NCBI GenBank assembly: GCA_036655355.1
Contig: JAVVQG010000003.1
Location: forward strand, 124,001 to 188,000
DNA: 64,000 nucleotides
Reading direction: 5' to 3'
Source: JAUNSR01 sp036655355
GTDB taxonomy: Bacteria; Bacteroidota; Bacteroidia; Bacteroidales; JAUNSR01
Shown: positions 42,270-51,945 of the stretch, in pieces
Position numbering within the stretch: position 1 is the stretch's first letter
How the letters are laid out: every line of letters begins with the position of its first letter
The notes under the pieces: model-generated
Told to the model about the DNA's origin: nothing
Seen by the model: the letters and a program-made list of their open reading frames with translations, nothing else
The model's database searches: none
Translations under genes and position numbers: made by a program

Positions 42270-45200
42270 ATGAAACAGTACAAGCTTTTAAACAACATCT
42301 TCGGATGGGTGGCTTTTGCGATTGCGGCTGTCGTCTATCTGATGACAATCGAGCCTACAGCCAGTTGGTGGGACTGTCCGGAATTCATTACCTCGGCCTT
42401 CAAGCTGGAGGTGGGACATCCGCCGGGCAACGCCTTTTTTAACCTTACGGGACGTTTCTTCGCCAACTTTGCGGGAGGTGACGTTACCAAAGTGGCCCTG
42501 ATGGTGAACAGCATGTCGGCGCTGTGCAGTGCCGGTACGATTCTCTTCCTCTTCTGGACCATTACCCATCTTGTGAAGAAAGTAGCTTGTAAGAATGACA
42601 ATGAGATGACCGTGGCACAGATGATTACGATTCTGGGAAGCGGTATGGTGGGCGCATTGGTGTACACTTTCTCAGACACATTCTGGTACTCTGCCGTAGA
42701 GGGCGAGGTGTATGCCTTCTCCTCATTGCTGACAGCAGTGGTATTCTGGCTCATCCTGAAATGGGAGGCGCATGCCGATGAAGCGCATGCCGACCGCTAT
42801 ATCATCCTACTCGCGTATGTGATCGGACTCTCAATCGGCGTTCACTTGTTGAACTTGCTGTGTATCCCGGCAATCGTGCTGGTATATTACTTCAAAAAAC
42901 ATCCGCACGCCAAACTGAAAGGAACCATTCTGGCACTGATCGGCTCGTTCGTATTGATCGGCCTGTTGCTGTACGGTATGATTCCCGGATTCGTGAAACT
43001 GGCGGGTTATTGTGAATTGTTCTTCGTGAACACCCTGCACCTGGGCTACAATACCGGTACGGTGTTCTACTTCTTCCTGGTGATGGCTACCCTGATCTGG
43101 AGCATGTGGGAAACGTGGACGGGCAAACACCTGAACCGCATCCGCATCTCGTTCGTCCTTTCTGTGGCGCTGATTGGAATTCCGTTTATCGGAAGCGGAA
43201 TCTGGGTGGGAATCGCCCTTACCGCAGCTATTGCAGCGGGAATGTTCCTTTGGAAGCAACCCAAACTTAAATTACTGAATACAACGCTGTTGAGTCTTTT
43301 CGTAATTCTGATCGGATACTCTACGTTCGCGCAGATCATCATCCGTTCGGCAGCGAATCCGCCGATGGACCAGAATGCTCCGGACGAGATCTTCTCGTTT
43401 GCGAAATACTTGAACCGCGAGCAGTACGGTGACCGTCCGCTGTTTTACGGATATACGTTCGTATCAGACGTGCAACGCGATAACGAAGGTCGTCCGAAAA
43501 TCAAAAAAGGGGAGCCTATCTACGCCAAAGTGGTGAAGAGCGATCCGTCTCAAAAAGATGAATATGTGGTTGCCGGCTACAAAGAAGACTACATCTACAC
43601 GCCGGAACTGAACATGTTGATGCCGCGTATGTACAGCAAAAAGCCAAGTCACGTGGAGGGTTATAAGGACTGGACAAACTTCAAAGGGAAACCGGTACGT
43701 ACCTATGTGGGTGGTGAGAATAAGGTGGTGATGATGCCTACTTTCGGCGAAAACATCAAGTTCTTCCTCTCTTACCAGCTGAACTTCATGTATTGGAGAT
43801 ACTTCATGTGGAACTTCTCCGGACGTCAGAACGACGAACAGGGACACGGCGAGATTACGAAAGGGAACTGGATTACCGGTTTTAATTTCATCGATAAATA
43901 CATGGTGGGAGATCAGGCCGATCTTCCTGCCGATATGAAAGATAATAAAGGACGTAACGTGTATTTCATGTTGCCGTTCTTATTGGGTATTTTCGGTTTG
44001 CTTTATCAAGCGTATGCGGGTGAACGTGGCATCCAAGGCTTCTGGGTGGTGTTCTTCCTGTTCTTCATGACGGGTATCGCCATTGTGATTTACTTGAATC
44101 AGACGCCTTATCAGCCGCGTGAACGTGATTATGCGTATGCCGGTTCTTTCTACGCCTTCTCGATCTGGGTAGGTTTCGGGGTTGCCGGCGTGGCTAAGTT
44201 CATCGATAAGTACCTGAAAAATCCCAAAATCGCCTCGGCGGTCGCTTCGCTGGTTTGTCTTGCCGTTCCGGTACAGATGGCGGCAGAAAACTGGGACGAT
44301 CACGATCGCTCCGACCGTTACATCGCACGAGACATGGGGTATAACTACCTGACTTGTGTGGAGAAAGACGGTATTATCTTTACAAACGGCGATAACGATA
44401 CCTTCCCGTTGTGGTATGCACAAGAGGTGGAGGGTTACCGTACGGACGTACGCGTTTGTAACTTGTCTTACCTGCAGACAGACTGGTATATCACGCAGAT
44501 GAAGAGTCCTTCTTACGACTCGCCGGCTTTGCCGATCGCACTCGCTCAGAAGCAGTACGACCAGGGCAAGCTGAACTTCGCGTATGTGATGAATATGAGC
44601 CAGGAACCGTTGGCTCTGAGCACGGCGATGAATTGGCTTTCATCGGAAGACAAACGTACGAAATCGCTACAAGGCTATAACGAGCGTATCGACTATCTTC
44701 CTGCCGATCAGCTTACCATCGCGATTGATTCGGCTCAAATCGCCGCATCGCCGGTAATGAGTGGCATCGATATGGATAGCTTGGTGAAGCGTATGGATAT
44801 CAGCCTGAAAGGAAAGAATTACGTAGGTAAGAATGAGATAGCGATTCTTTCGATGCTCGACGGCATCAGTCGCGACGGATGGAAACGTCCGATCTATTAC
44901 GCAACAACCGTTGGACAGGAAAATTACCTGGGACTGAATCCTTATTTCAGCCTGACGGGTCTGGCTTATCAGATCGTTCCGGTGAAAGAGGGATCGATGG
45001 GATCCGTTAACACAACGAAGATGTATGACAACATGGTCAACAAATTCTTGTGGGGTGGCATCGATAATCCGAAGGTTTACCTGGATGAAAACAGTCGCCG
45101 TACGGCACGCATCCTGCGTATGATGTTCGTACAGCTGATTGACGCGCTGATTGCGGAAGGTCAGGATGAGAAAGCACTGAACGCGCTGAATTTCTGCATG

Positions 45201-45524
45201 GAGAAGATCCCGGGCGAAAGCGTTCCGCACGATTACATGTCGATTGCACTGGCACAGGCTTACTTCGATCTAGGTAAAACGGAAGCGGGACTGAAATTGT
45301 CTGAATCGATCGCCAACCGTTCGATTGATAATTTGGGATGGTACTTTAAGTTGAGTCCTAATTTCCTTCGTTCCACATTACAGGATGTGGGACAGAACCT
45401 GGCAGTGGTTCAAAACGTGATTGAGGTGCTGAAAGGCGGCGATCAGACCAAAGTGGCAGATGAATACCAAAAACTTTTCGACGAATACAGAATGGCGTGG
45501 GCCATGGCACAACAAGGTCGATAA
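42270..45524 (+). CDS. DUF2723 family multispanning membrane protein (probable O-glycosyltransferase type)
   Basis: The 1084 residues begin with the family-typical LFNNIFGWVAFAIAAVVYLMT-like helix and EPTASWWDCPEFITSAFKLEVGHPPG, whose acidic residues near the first loop recall GT-C mannosyltransferases. About a dozen hydrophobic helices occupy the first 650 residues. A large soluble part contains NGDNDTFPLWYAQEVEG and DREDGISRDGWKRPIYYATT-like conserved blocks; TPR-like helices lie near the C-terminus (about 935-1060). DUF2723 proteins are proposed to transfer sugars to proteins or surface polymers; I infer a role in Bacteroidetes O-glycosylation, unproven. Monocistronic. Confidence 0.82.
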   Translation: MKQYKLLNNIFGWVAFAIAAVVYLMTIEPTASWWDCPEFITSAFKLEVGHPPGNAFFNLTGRFFANFAGGDVTKVALMVNSMSALCSAGTILFLFWTITHLVKKVACKNDNEMTVAQMITILGSGMVGALVYTFSDTFWYSAVEGEVYAFSSLLTAVVFWLILKWEAHADEAHADRYIILLAYVIGLSIGVHLLNLLCIPAIVLVYYFKKHPHAKLKGTILALIGSFVLIGLLLYGMIPGFVKLAGYCELFFVNTLHLGYNTGTVFYFFLVMATLIWSMWETWTGKHLNRIRISFVLSVALIGIPFIGSGIWVGIALTAAIAAGMFLWKQPKLKLLNTTLLSLFVILIGYSTFAQIIIRSAANPPMDQNAPDEIFSFAKYLNREQYGDRPLFYGYTFVSDVQRDNEGRPKIKKGEPIYAKVVKSDPSQKDEYVVAGYKEDYIYTPELNMLMPRMYSKKPSHVEGYKDWTNFKGKPVRTYVGGENKVVMMPTFGENIKFFLSYQLNFMYWRYFMWNFSGRQNDEQGHGEITKGNWITGFNFIDKYMVGDQADLPADMKDNKGRNVYFMLPFLLGIFGLLYQAYAGERGIQGFWVVFFLFFMTGIAIVIYLNQTPYQPRERDYAYAGSFYAFSIWVGFGVAGVAKFIDKYLKNPKIASAVASLVCLAVPVQMAAENWDDHDRSDRYIARDMGYNYLTCVEKDGIIFTNGDNDTFPLWYAQEVEGYRTDVRVCNLSYLQTDWYITQMKSPSYDSPALPIALAQKQYDQGKLNFAYVMNMSQEPLALSTAMNWLSSEDKRTKSLQGYNERIDYLPADQLTIAIDSAQIAASPVMSGIDMDSLVKRMDISLKGKNYVGKNEIAILSMLDGISRDGWKRPIYYATTVGQENYLGLNPYFSLTGLAYQIVPVKEGSMGSVNTTKMYDNMVNKFLWGGIDNPKVYLDENSRRTARILRMMFVQLIDALIAEGQDEKALNALNFCMEKIPGESVPHDYMSIALAQAYFDLGKTEAGLKLSESIANRSIDNLGWYFKLSPNFLRSTLQDVGQNLAVVQNVIEVLKGGDQTKVADEYQKLFDEYRMAWAMAQQGR

Positions 45525-45537
45525 GATGATATAAGAA

Positions 45538-45582
45538 AACACGAGGCGGGAGACGAAGTTTATTCAACTCTCGCCTCGTGTT
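45538..45582 (+). terminator. terminator of the DUF2723 gene
   Basis: Arms 45538-45553 and 45569-45582 pair (AACACGAGGCG.GAGA with one bulged G). The T-tract TTGCGTTTTA is interrupted, so efficiency may be moderate. Confidence 0.75.
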
Positions 45583-45611
45583 GCGTTTTATTCGAATTAA
45601 ATCACAACGAT

Positions 45612-46223
45612 ATGTTGATAGAACAACCGCCTTACCTCTTTAGAATGTTCTTTACGGAGGCTTTCTGGCGAATTCAAGGGAAGAAGAGATGCGTTTACCT
45701 TACGTTCGATGACGGTCCGATTCCCGAGGTAACCCCCTGGGTACTCGATTTACTGGATCGGTACGGCATCAAGGCCACTTTCTTTTGCGTAGGCGAGAAT
45801 GTACAGCGCAATCCCGATCTGTTCCGCGATATCCTGAACCGAGGACATCGGGTGGGCAACCATACGATGAACCACATCCAGGCGCCGGGATACAGCGTGA
45901 AGTCGTATCTACAGAATGTTGCAAAGGCGAATGAACTGATTCACAGCAACCTGTTCAGACCGCCGCACGGTTGGATGAAACGGCCTCAGGCTTTGGCTTT
46001 GAAAAGACACTACCGCTTGATCATGTGGGACGTGGTGACACGTGACTACAGTAAAAAGCTAAATGGCGAACAGGTATTTAAGAATGTACGCCGTTATGCA
46101 CGAAACGGTTCCATCATCGTATTTCACGATTCCCTGAAAGCGGAGAAAAACTTACGTTACGCGCTTCCCAAATCAATCGAATGGTTGCTGGAACAGGGGT
46201 ATGAATTTAAAATATTCTCATGA
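45612..46223 (+). CDS. polysaccharide deacetylase (NodB domain) family protein
   Basis: The 203 residues cover a compact NodB domain. Motif 1 is LTFDDGP, motif 2 is HTMNH, motif 3 is RPPHGW, and later DVVTRDY and VFHDS complete the set. These are the metal-binding and catalytic residues of CE4 deacetylases, which remove N- or O-acetyl groups from amino sugars. There is no signal peptide, unlike most peptidoglycan deacetylases, so the site of action is unclear. The stop overlaps the queG start (ATGA), so the two genes are translationally coupled, though their functions look unrelated. Confidence 0.9.
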   Translation: MLIEQPPYLFRMFFTEAFWRIQGKKRCVYLTFDDGPIPEVTPWVLDLLDRYGIKATFFCVGENVQRNPDLFRDILNRGHRVGNHTMNHIQAPGYSVKSYLQNVAKANELIHSNLFRPPHGWMKRPQALALKRHYRLIMWDVVTRDYSKKLNGEQVFKNVRRYARNGSIIVFHDSLKAEKNLRYALPKSIEWLLEQGYEFKIFS

Positions 46224-47155
46224 TGATCGATTCCAAACAAGCGGTTCTCCTTATTAAAAAAGAGGCGGCCCGCCTCGGGTTCGATGCATGTGGAATCGCT
46301 GCGGCCGGTGGTGTGGCAGAAACGGATCGTACACACCTGTCGGAGTGGCTCGAAGCGGGTTATGCCGCCGAGATGAATTACATGCACAACCATTTCGAAA
46401 AGCGCATCGATCCGCGCGAATTGGTGGAGGGTGCACGCTCACTGGTGATGGTAGCATTGAACTACTACCCTTCTGCCTTTCGGAAAGAGCACGATCCGCA
46501 ATTCGCATATTATGCTTATGGAAAGGATTATCACGATGTGATTAAGGAGAAACTGAAATCCCTATTTGAATATATCAATACGCATATTGCGCCGGTTACG
46601 GGTCGCATCTTTACCGATTCGGCACCGGTTTTGGATCGTTATTGGGCTGTTCAAGCGGGATTGGGTTTTATTGGAAAGAACGGCAATCTGATTATTCCGG
46701 GGAAAGGGAGTTATTTCTTCATCGGGGAACTGATCATCGATTTGCAATTACCAGCGGATTCGCCAGTAAAAGGCTCTTGCGGCTCCTGTACACGTTGCCT
46801 GGACGCTTGTCCTCCGAAAGCATTGCGAGGTGCCAGAAAGCTCGATGCAAGACGTTGTATCTCCTACCAAACGATTGAAAACCGGGGAGAAATAGACGCG
46901 GCGGTTGTTTCGGTTCTGAACAACCGGGTATACGGATGTGATATCTGTCAACAGGTCTGCCCTTGGAATCGTTTCGCATCGCCTCATGCCACGCCCGAAT
47001 TGCAACCCACCGAGGAGTTTCTCGCCCTCGACCGGGAAGGGTTGGAAAAGATGACTCCCGAAGAATTTAGTCGCATATTCAAAGGTTCTGCCGTCAAAAG
47101 AGCGGGATTCAAAGGATTACGAAGAAATGTAGAGGCATTGGGGAAAGGAGAATAA
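46220..47155 (+). CDS. queG: epoxyqueuosine reductase
   Basis: Cobalamin- and iron-sulfur-dependent enzyme that reduces epoxyqueuosine to queuosine at the wobble base of tRNAs with GUN anticodons. The 311 residues carry two [4Fe-4S] motifs, CGSCTRCLDACP and CDICQQVCPWN, and the N-terminal GFDACGIAAAGG and FTDSAPVLDRYWAVQAGLGFIGKN segments of the family. The start overlaps the deacetylase stop by 4 bp; a second ATG three bases later is equally possible. A strong terminator follows 44 bp after the stop. Confidence 0.96.
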   Translation: MMIDSKQAVLLIKKEAARLGFDACGIAAAGGVAETDRTHLSEWLEAGYAAEMNYMHNHFEKRIDPRELVEGARSLVMVALNYYPSAFRKEHDPQFAYYAYGKDYHDVIKEKLKSLFEYINTHIAPVTGRIFTDSAPVLDRYWAVQAGLGFIGKNGNLIIPGKGSYFFIGELIIDLQLPADSPVKGSCGSCTRCLDACPPKALRGARKLDARRCISYQTIENRGEIDAAVVSVLNNRVYGCDICQQVCPWNRFASPHATPELQPTEEFLALDREGLEKMTPEEFSRIFKGSAVKRAGFKGLRRNVEALGKGE

Positions 47156-47199
47156 CGTTTGAGAAGAGAACTTATTCTTTATAAGATTACCATAAACAT

Positions 47200-47235
47200 A
47201 AAAAGGGCTTCCGAAATTTCGGAAGCCCTTTTTTG
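47200..47235. terminator. bidirectional terminator between queG and sdhB/frdB
   Basis: A perfect palindromic stem (AAAAAGGGCTTCCGAAA with its complement) has T-runs on both strands and lies between two convergent genes. Confidence 0.92.
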
Positions 47236-47256
47236 TTTTTATCCTGTAACCGGAGA

Positions 47257-48012
47257 TTAGTCTGTCAATTTAGCACAGATAAATTCACGGTTGATACGTG
47301 CGATATTGCTGATTGAAACGCTCTTAGGACATTCCAACTCACATGCGCGTGTGTTTGTACAGTTACCGAAACCTAGTTCGTCCATTGTAGCAACCATCGC
47401 TTTAACACGATCTTTCGCTTCTACTTTACCCTGAGGAAGCAGTGCGAACTGGCTCACTTTCGCTGAAACGAATAGCATTGCAGAAGCATTTTTACATGCA
47501 GCAACACAAGCTCCACAACCAATACAAGAAGCTGAGTCCATTGCCTCGTCAGCGTCGTGTTTAGAGATTGGAATATCGTTAGCGTCACGTGGACCACCTG
47601 TATTTACGCTGATGTAACCACCTGCAGCCTGGATTTTATCGAAAGCTGTACGGTCTACCATCAAGTCACGGATCACAGGGAATGCAGTAGATCTCCAAGG
47701 CTCAACAGTGATTGTTTCGCCATCCTGGAAACGACGCATGTGCAACTGGCAAGTTGTAATTGCCGAGTCTGTTCCGTGCGGACGACCGTTGATGTATAGA
47801 GAACATGTTCCGCAGATACCTTCACGACAGTCGTGGTCAAACACGATTGGTTCTTCGTGCTGAGAAACCAGACGCTCGTTCAATGTATCCAACATTTCGA
47901 AGAAAGAGCTATCCGTAGATACTTTCTCCATTTTGTATTCTTTGAAGAAGCCTTTTTCTTTCGGGCCTCTCTGACGCCAGATCTTCAGCGTTACGTTGAT
48001 GAATTTTTCCAT
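47257..48012 (-). CDS. frdB: succinate dehydrogenase/fumarate reductase iron-sulfur subunit
   Basis: The 251 residues carry all three cluster motifs. The [2Fe-2S] ligands are in CREGICGTC with a later Cys (TTCQLH). The [4Fe-4S] motif is CIGCGACVAAC. The [3Fe-4S] motif is CTNTRACELECPKS. The subunit passes electrons between FAD and quinol. It is the last gene of the C-A-B operon, 33 bp after the flavoprotein gene. In anaerobic Bacteroidales the complex works mainly as fumarate reductase; sequence alone cannot fix the direction, so sdhB is an equally valid name. Confidence 0.95.
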   Translation of the reverse strand: MEKFINVTLKIWRQRGPKEKGFFKEYKMEKVSTDSSFFEMLDTLNERLVSQHEEPIVFDHDCREGICGTCSLYINGRPHGTDSAITTCQLHMRRFQDGETITVEPWRSTAFPVIRDLMVDRTAFDKIQAAGGYISVNTGGPRDANDIPISKHDADEAMDSASCIGCGACVAACKNASAMLFVSAKVSQFALLPQGKVEAKDRVKAMVATMDELGFGNCTNTRACELECPKSVSISNIARINREFICAKLTD

Positions 48013-48045
48013 TTGGTCAATTTTTTTGAGTTTGAAAGAAAAGGA

Positions 48046-49989
48046 TTAAGCTTTGTAGTTACGAGTCTGAACCTGGATGAACTCATAGTTCAAGTCTTCT
48101 TTAAGAAGCTCAGGAGTTTTTCCTTCACCTTCGTATTTCCAACAAGAAACATAAGAGAACAGGTCATCACGACGAAGAGCTTCACCTTCTTCAGTCTGGT
48201 ACTCTTCACGGAAGTGACCACCACAAGATTCTTCACGGTTCAAACCGTCAAGAGCCATCAACTCACCGATTTCGATGAAGTCGATCAAACGTAGCGCTTT
48301 ATCGAGCTCCGTATTCAAATCGTCCGCTTTACCGGGAACGTATACATTTGACCAGAACTCTTTTCTTACCCCTTTCAGTTTCTCAAGAGCGATTTCAAGG
48401 CTTTCTTTCGTACGAGCCATACCTACGAAATCCCACATGATCAAACCAAGTTCTTTGTGGATAGAGTCAACCGTACGTTTACCCTGAACATTCATGATCT
48501 TCGTGATCTTATCTTTCAGTTCTTTCTCTGTCTGTTCGAACTCAGGAAGCGTTGTAGAGAAGCGAGGAACACGGATCTGATCAGCAAGGTAGTTCTGGAT
48601 CGTGTAAGGCAATACGAAGTAACCGTCAGCAAGACCCTGCATCAAAGCAGAAGCACCCAAACGGTTCGCACCGTGGTCTGAGAAGTTAGCCTCACCGATA
48701 CAGAATAGACCCGGTACAGATGTCTGTAGTTCGTAGTCAACCCAGATACCACCCATTGTGTAGTGGATAGCAGGGTAAATCATCATCGGAGTTTCGTATG
48801 GATTGTCATCAACGATTTTTTCGTACATCTGGAACAAGTTTCCGTAACGAGCTTCTACCGTATCGCGGCCAAGACGATTGATCGCATCAGAGAAGTCTAG
48901 GTATACGGCAAGACCTGTGTTGTTAACACCGAATCCGGCATCGCAACGCTCTTTCGCAGCACGAGATGCAACGTCACGAGGTACAAGGTTACCGAATGCA
49001 GGGTAACGACGCTCCAAGTAGTAGTCACGATCCTCTTCTGCGATTTGAGTCGGTTTCAATTTACCGGCACGGATCGCTTCAGCATCCTCTTTCTTTTTAG
49101 GAACCCAGATACGACCGTCGTTACGAAGAGACTCAGACATCAACGTTAGTTTAGACTGGAACTCACCGTGAACAGGGATACATGTTGGGTGGATCTGTGC
49201 GAAAGCAGGGTTTGCGAAGTAAGCCCCTTTACGGTAGCACTGCATTGCTGCAGAACCGTTACAAGACATCGCGTTTGTTGAAAGGAAGAAAGCGTTACCG
49301 TATCCACCTGTAGCGACAACTACGGCGTGAGCAGCGAATCTTTCCAATTTACCGGTTACAAGGTCACGTGCGATGATACCGCGTGCACGTCCGTCGATCA
49401 TCACAAGATCCAACATTTCGTGACGAGTGAACAATTTCACAGTACCTTTTTTAACCTGACGCATCTGAGCAGAGTAAGCACCCAAAAGAAGCTGCTGACC
49501 TGTCTGACCTTTTGCGTAGAAAGTACGAGATACCTGAGCACCACCGAATGAACGGTTGTCCAAAAGACCGCCGTATTCGCGAGCGAAAGGTACACCCTGA
49601 CCTACACACTGGTCGATGATTGCGTTAGATACTTCAGCCAAACGGTATACGTTAGCCTCACGAGCGCGGTAGTCGCCCCCTTTGATTGTATCGTAGAAAA
49701 GACGGTATACAGAGTCACCGTCATTTTGGTAATTCTTAGCAGCATTGATACCACCCTGTGCAGCGATTGAGTGCGCACGACGGGCAGAGTCAGTAATACA
49801 GAAGTTAAGTACATTGAATCCCATTTCACCTAGTGAAGCGGCTGCAGAAGCTCCTGCAAGACCTGTACCCACAACGATGATATCCAAACGACGTTTGTTA
49901 GCAGGGTTCACCAATTTCTGGTGACTTTTATAGTTACTCCATTTCTCAGCCAATGGCCCTTCCGGAATACGAGAATTAATCTTAGTCAT
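48046..49989 (-). CDS. frdA: succinate dehydrogenase/fumarate reductase flavoprotein subunit
   Basis: Catalytic subunit converting succinate and fumarate, with covalent FAD. The 647 residues show the dinucleotide motif VVGTGLAGASAA and the FAD-attachment histidine His73 in RRAHSIAAQGG. YTMGGIWVDYELQT and the HGANRLGASALMQGLADG segment line the active site. The length and the AKNYQNDGDSVYRLFYDTIKGGDYRAREAN-type stretch place it in the type-B (diheme partner) group of Bacteroidetes and epsilonproteobacteria. Narrow codon choice, as in pckA, indicates strong expression. Confidence 0.97.
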   Translation of the reverse strand: MTKINSRIPEGPLAEKWSNYKSHQKLVNPANKRRLDIIVVGTGLAGASAAASLGEMGFNVLNFCITDSARRAHSIAAQGGINAAKNYQNDGDSVYRLFYDTIKGGDYRAREANVYRLAEVSNAIIDQCVGQGVPFAREYGGLLDNRSFGGAQVSRTFYAKGQTGQQLLLGAYSAQMRQVKKGTVKLFTRHEMLDLVMIDGRARGIIARDLVTGKLERFAAHAVVVATGGYGNAFFLSTNAMSCNGSAAMQCYRKGAYFANPAFAQIHPTCIPVHGEFQSKLTLMSESLRNDGRIWVPKKKEDAEAIRAGKLKPTQIAEEDRDYYLERRYPAFGNLVPRDVASRAAKERCDAGFGVNNTGLAVYLDFSDAINRLGRDTVEARYGNLFQMYEKIVDDNPYETPMMIYPAIHYTMGGIWVDYELQTSVPGLFCIGEANFSDHGANRLGASALMQGLADGYFVLPYTIQNYLADQIRVPRFSTTLPEFEQTEKELKDKITKIMNVQGKRTVDSIHKELGLIMWDFVGMARTKESLEIALEKLKGVRKEFWSNVYVPGKADDLNTELDKALRLIDFIEIGELMALDGLNREESCGGHFREEYQTEEGEALRRDDLFSYVSCWKYEGEGKTPELLKEDLNYEFIQVQTRNYKA

Positions 49990-50032
49990 ATCTATTATAG
50001 AATTATGAGTTTAACGTTTTAAACCTAATGGA

Positions 50033-50737
50033 TTAGGCAAGAATTCCCAAAAGGAAAGCGATAGGGAATGAGATGAAACCAAGGCAAACAACTGTTGCGA
50101 AGATCTGACCGATCACATTCCAACGTTTGTACCATACGCGGTTGTTTACACCCAGTGTCTGGAATGCACTCCAGAAACCGTGCGACAAGTGGAACCAAAG
50201 CGCTGCGATCCAGATGATGTAAACGATATCGAAGATTACGTTTCCGAAATAGATTTTAGCAAGAAGATATGGTGCTACCAATTCCCCCTCAGCGTTGAAC
50301 AATGCAAGACCGTTTTCAACCAACAAAGGATATTCTTCGTTTCCTAGGAATACCTGTAGCTGCATCTGAGCCCAGAACTGAGTCAAGTGGAAAGCCAAAC
50401 CTCCAAGAACGATGATACCCAGTACCAACATGTTTTTTGCAGCGAATGATACGTCTGATTTGTTTCCGCTTGCATATTTCTCATGTCCGCGAGCTTTCAA
50501 GTTTCTTGCATTCAAGATGAAAGCGTAAATGATGTGAACGATGAAACCTAATGCAAGTACCGGTACAACCGACATTACAAGTGGGCTACCCATGAATTCG
50601 CAAGCTTTTCCGAAAGCAGCAGGACTCACGTACATGAACATGTTCGCCGTTAGGTGAACACACAAAAACACGATTAGAAAAAGACCAGAGAGACTCATGA
50701 TCACTTTTCTACCGATAGAAGAATGAACTAACCACAT
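50033..50737 (-). CDS. frdC: succinate dehydrogenase/fumarate reductase cytochrome b subunit
   Basis: The 234 residues contain five hydrophobic helices (for example VIMSLSGLFLIVFLCVHLTAN, LVMSVVPVLALGFIVHIIYAF, MLVLGIIVLGGLAFHLTQFWA, VIFDIVYIIWIAALWFHLSHGFW). Histidines in VHLTAN, FIVHIIY, AFHLTQ and WFHLSHG are the likely heme ligands. It is the single membrane anchor of type-B enzymes, binding two b hemes and menaquinone. First gene of the operon; the flavoprotein gene follows after 43 bp. Confidence 0.94.
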   Translation of the reverse strand: MWLVHSSIGRKVIMSLSGLFLIVFLCVHLTANMFMYVSPAAFGKACEFMGSPLVMSVVPVLALGFIVHIIYAFILNARNLKARGHEKYASGNKSDVSFAAKNMLVLGIIVLGGLAFHLTQFWAQMQLQVFLGNEEYPLLVENGLALFNAEGELVAPYLLAKIYFGNVIFDIVYIIWIAALWFHLSHGFWSAFQTLGVNNRVWYKRWNVIGQIFATVVCLGFISFPIAFLLGILA

Positions 50738-50870
50738 AGGATTTGATTTTTAGTTATTTGATTGTTAATAATGTTTTGCTTTCTTATCAGTTTTAAACGT
50801 TCTAAAAGCTAAAAAATTAAATTTTATCGCTTTTATTTAAATGAAGCGGGACTCCACTCCAATCACTTGG

Positions 50871-50878
50871 CAAAATTA
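50871..50878 (-). promoter_or_regulatory. -7 promoter box of the frdCAB operon
   Basis: The minus strand reads TAATTTTG, an exact TAnnTTTG match, 134 bp before the frdC ATG, giving a leader of about 125 nt. Confidence 0.5.
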
Positions 50879-50959
50879 ACTTTATTACCCTTATCAAACA
50901 ACAGATTAAAGAATTATTTCCGTAATATCAAGCGCTATTTTTACATCACCCCATAAACA

Positions 50960-51000
50960 AAACACCCGATTACCGAATAGGATCGGAAATCGGGTGTTTA
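50960..51000 (-). terminator. terminator of the DUF2807 gene
   Basis: On the minus strand AACACCCGATT and CCGA pair with TCGG and AATCGGGTGTT, followed by TTGTTTATG. It lies 33 bp beyond the gene stop. Confidence 0.85.
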
Positions 51001-51032
51001 TAATGAGTTGTTTTATAAAAGTTTAATAGCCC

Positions 51033-51764
51033 TTAAAGCGGTAAAACCTGCCCTGTACCCACTGTACGGCTCTTTAACTGCGGTTTTCCGTTGTAATAAA
51101 CTTTTCCGGATCCCGTCAGAATCGTCTTCAAATCTTTCTGCGCGGTCAACCGGATTACGCCGGTTCCGGTAATCACCGCACTGGCACTTTCGGCATCCAC
51201 ATCCTGGGCACGGATTTCACCGTTTCCTTGAATGGAGTAATCACCGAATCCCACTTTTCCGCTTTTAACCGCGATATCGCCGTCGCCTCCCCCTACATTC
51301 AGGTTCAGTACGCCGCAATCGAGACGCTCCGCTTTGATCTGACCCGAGCCGATTACAGAGAGTGAAATCTCCGGAGCATCGAGCGGAGATTGAATCTCAA
51401 ACGTTCCCGCACCTTCATTCTTCACACTGATCAGCGAGTTTGAATACATGTGGATCAGAATCACTCCGAACTCCGGATCACGCAAACCGGTCAATTTGAT
51501 CGAAAGAATCCCCTTCTCCGATTTCAGACTCATCAGATCCAGAATATTCTCTTCGCCGTAAACACGCACCATGCCGGCCGAATCGGGATTCACCTTGTAG
51601 ATGACGTTGAAGGCATGAGAGATATTTACTTTCGAGAAATCATTCAGTTTATATTCGCGCGTCACGTATTTATCGTTTCCGGTTACTTTTTTGAACAACT
51701 GTGCCTGCGCAGAAAACGCCAGCATCACCGAAACCAATGCAATCAAGATCGATTTTACATTCAT
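51033..51764 (-). CDS. DUF2807 (GIN domain) secreted protein
   Basis: I start at 51764, where MNVKSILIALVSVMLAFSAQAQ is a good signal peptide; the open frame to 51887 adds 41 unlikely residues. The 243-residue product has the right-handed beta-solenoid-like pattern of DUF2807, in which short strands alternate with G-S-G or G-x-G turns (SVIGSGQIKAERLDCGVLNLNVGGGDGDIAVK, VITGTGVIRLTAQ, ILTGSGKVYYNGKP as segments). Such proteins are exported and of unknown function; some are described as putative autotransporter adhesin heads. Single-gene unit. Confidence 0.85.
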   Translation of the reverse strand: MNVKSILIALVSVMLAFSAQAQLFKKVTGNDKYVTREYKLNDFSKVNISHAFNVIYKVNPDSAGMVRVYGEENILDLMSLKSEKGILSIKLTGLRDPEFGVILIHMYSNSLISVKNEGAGTFEIQSPLDAPEISLSVIGSGQIKAERLDCGVLNLNVGGGDGDIAVKSGKVGFGDYSIQGNGEIRAQDVDAESASAVITGTGVIRLTAQKDLKTILTGSGKVYYNGKPQLKSRTVGTGQVLPL

Positions 51765-51885
51765 AGTGATAAATTTAAAAGGTTCATTACTACCACAAAG
51801 AAAAAGAAAAAAAACAAAAGGAGTATCACGAAAACCTAAAACTATACTTTTAGGATAATTAAAGCGAAAAGCAGGAGAGTGACAC

Positions 51886-51929
51886 AAAAAAAGCCTGATT
51901 TTCGGATTGTATCCTCAAATCAGACTTTG
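51886..51929 (-). terminator. terminator of dusB
   Basis: On the minus strand AAAGTCTGATTT pairs with AAATCAGGCTTT (one mismatch) and is followed by a run of T. It starts 17 bp after the dusB stop. Confidence 0.87.
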
Positions 51930-51945
51930 CTATTTTGAATGCATT

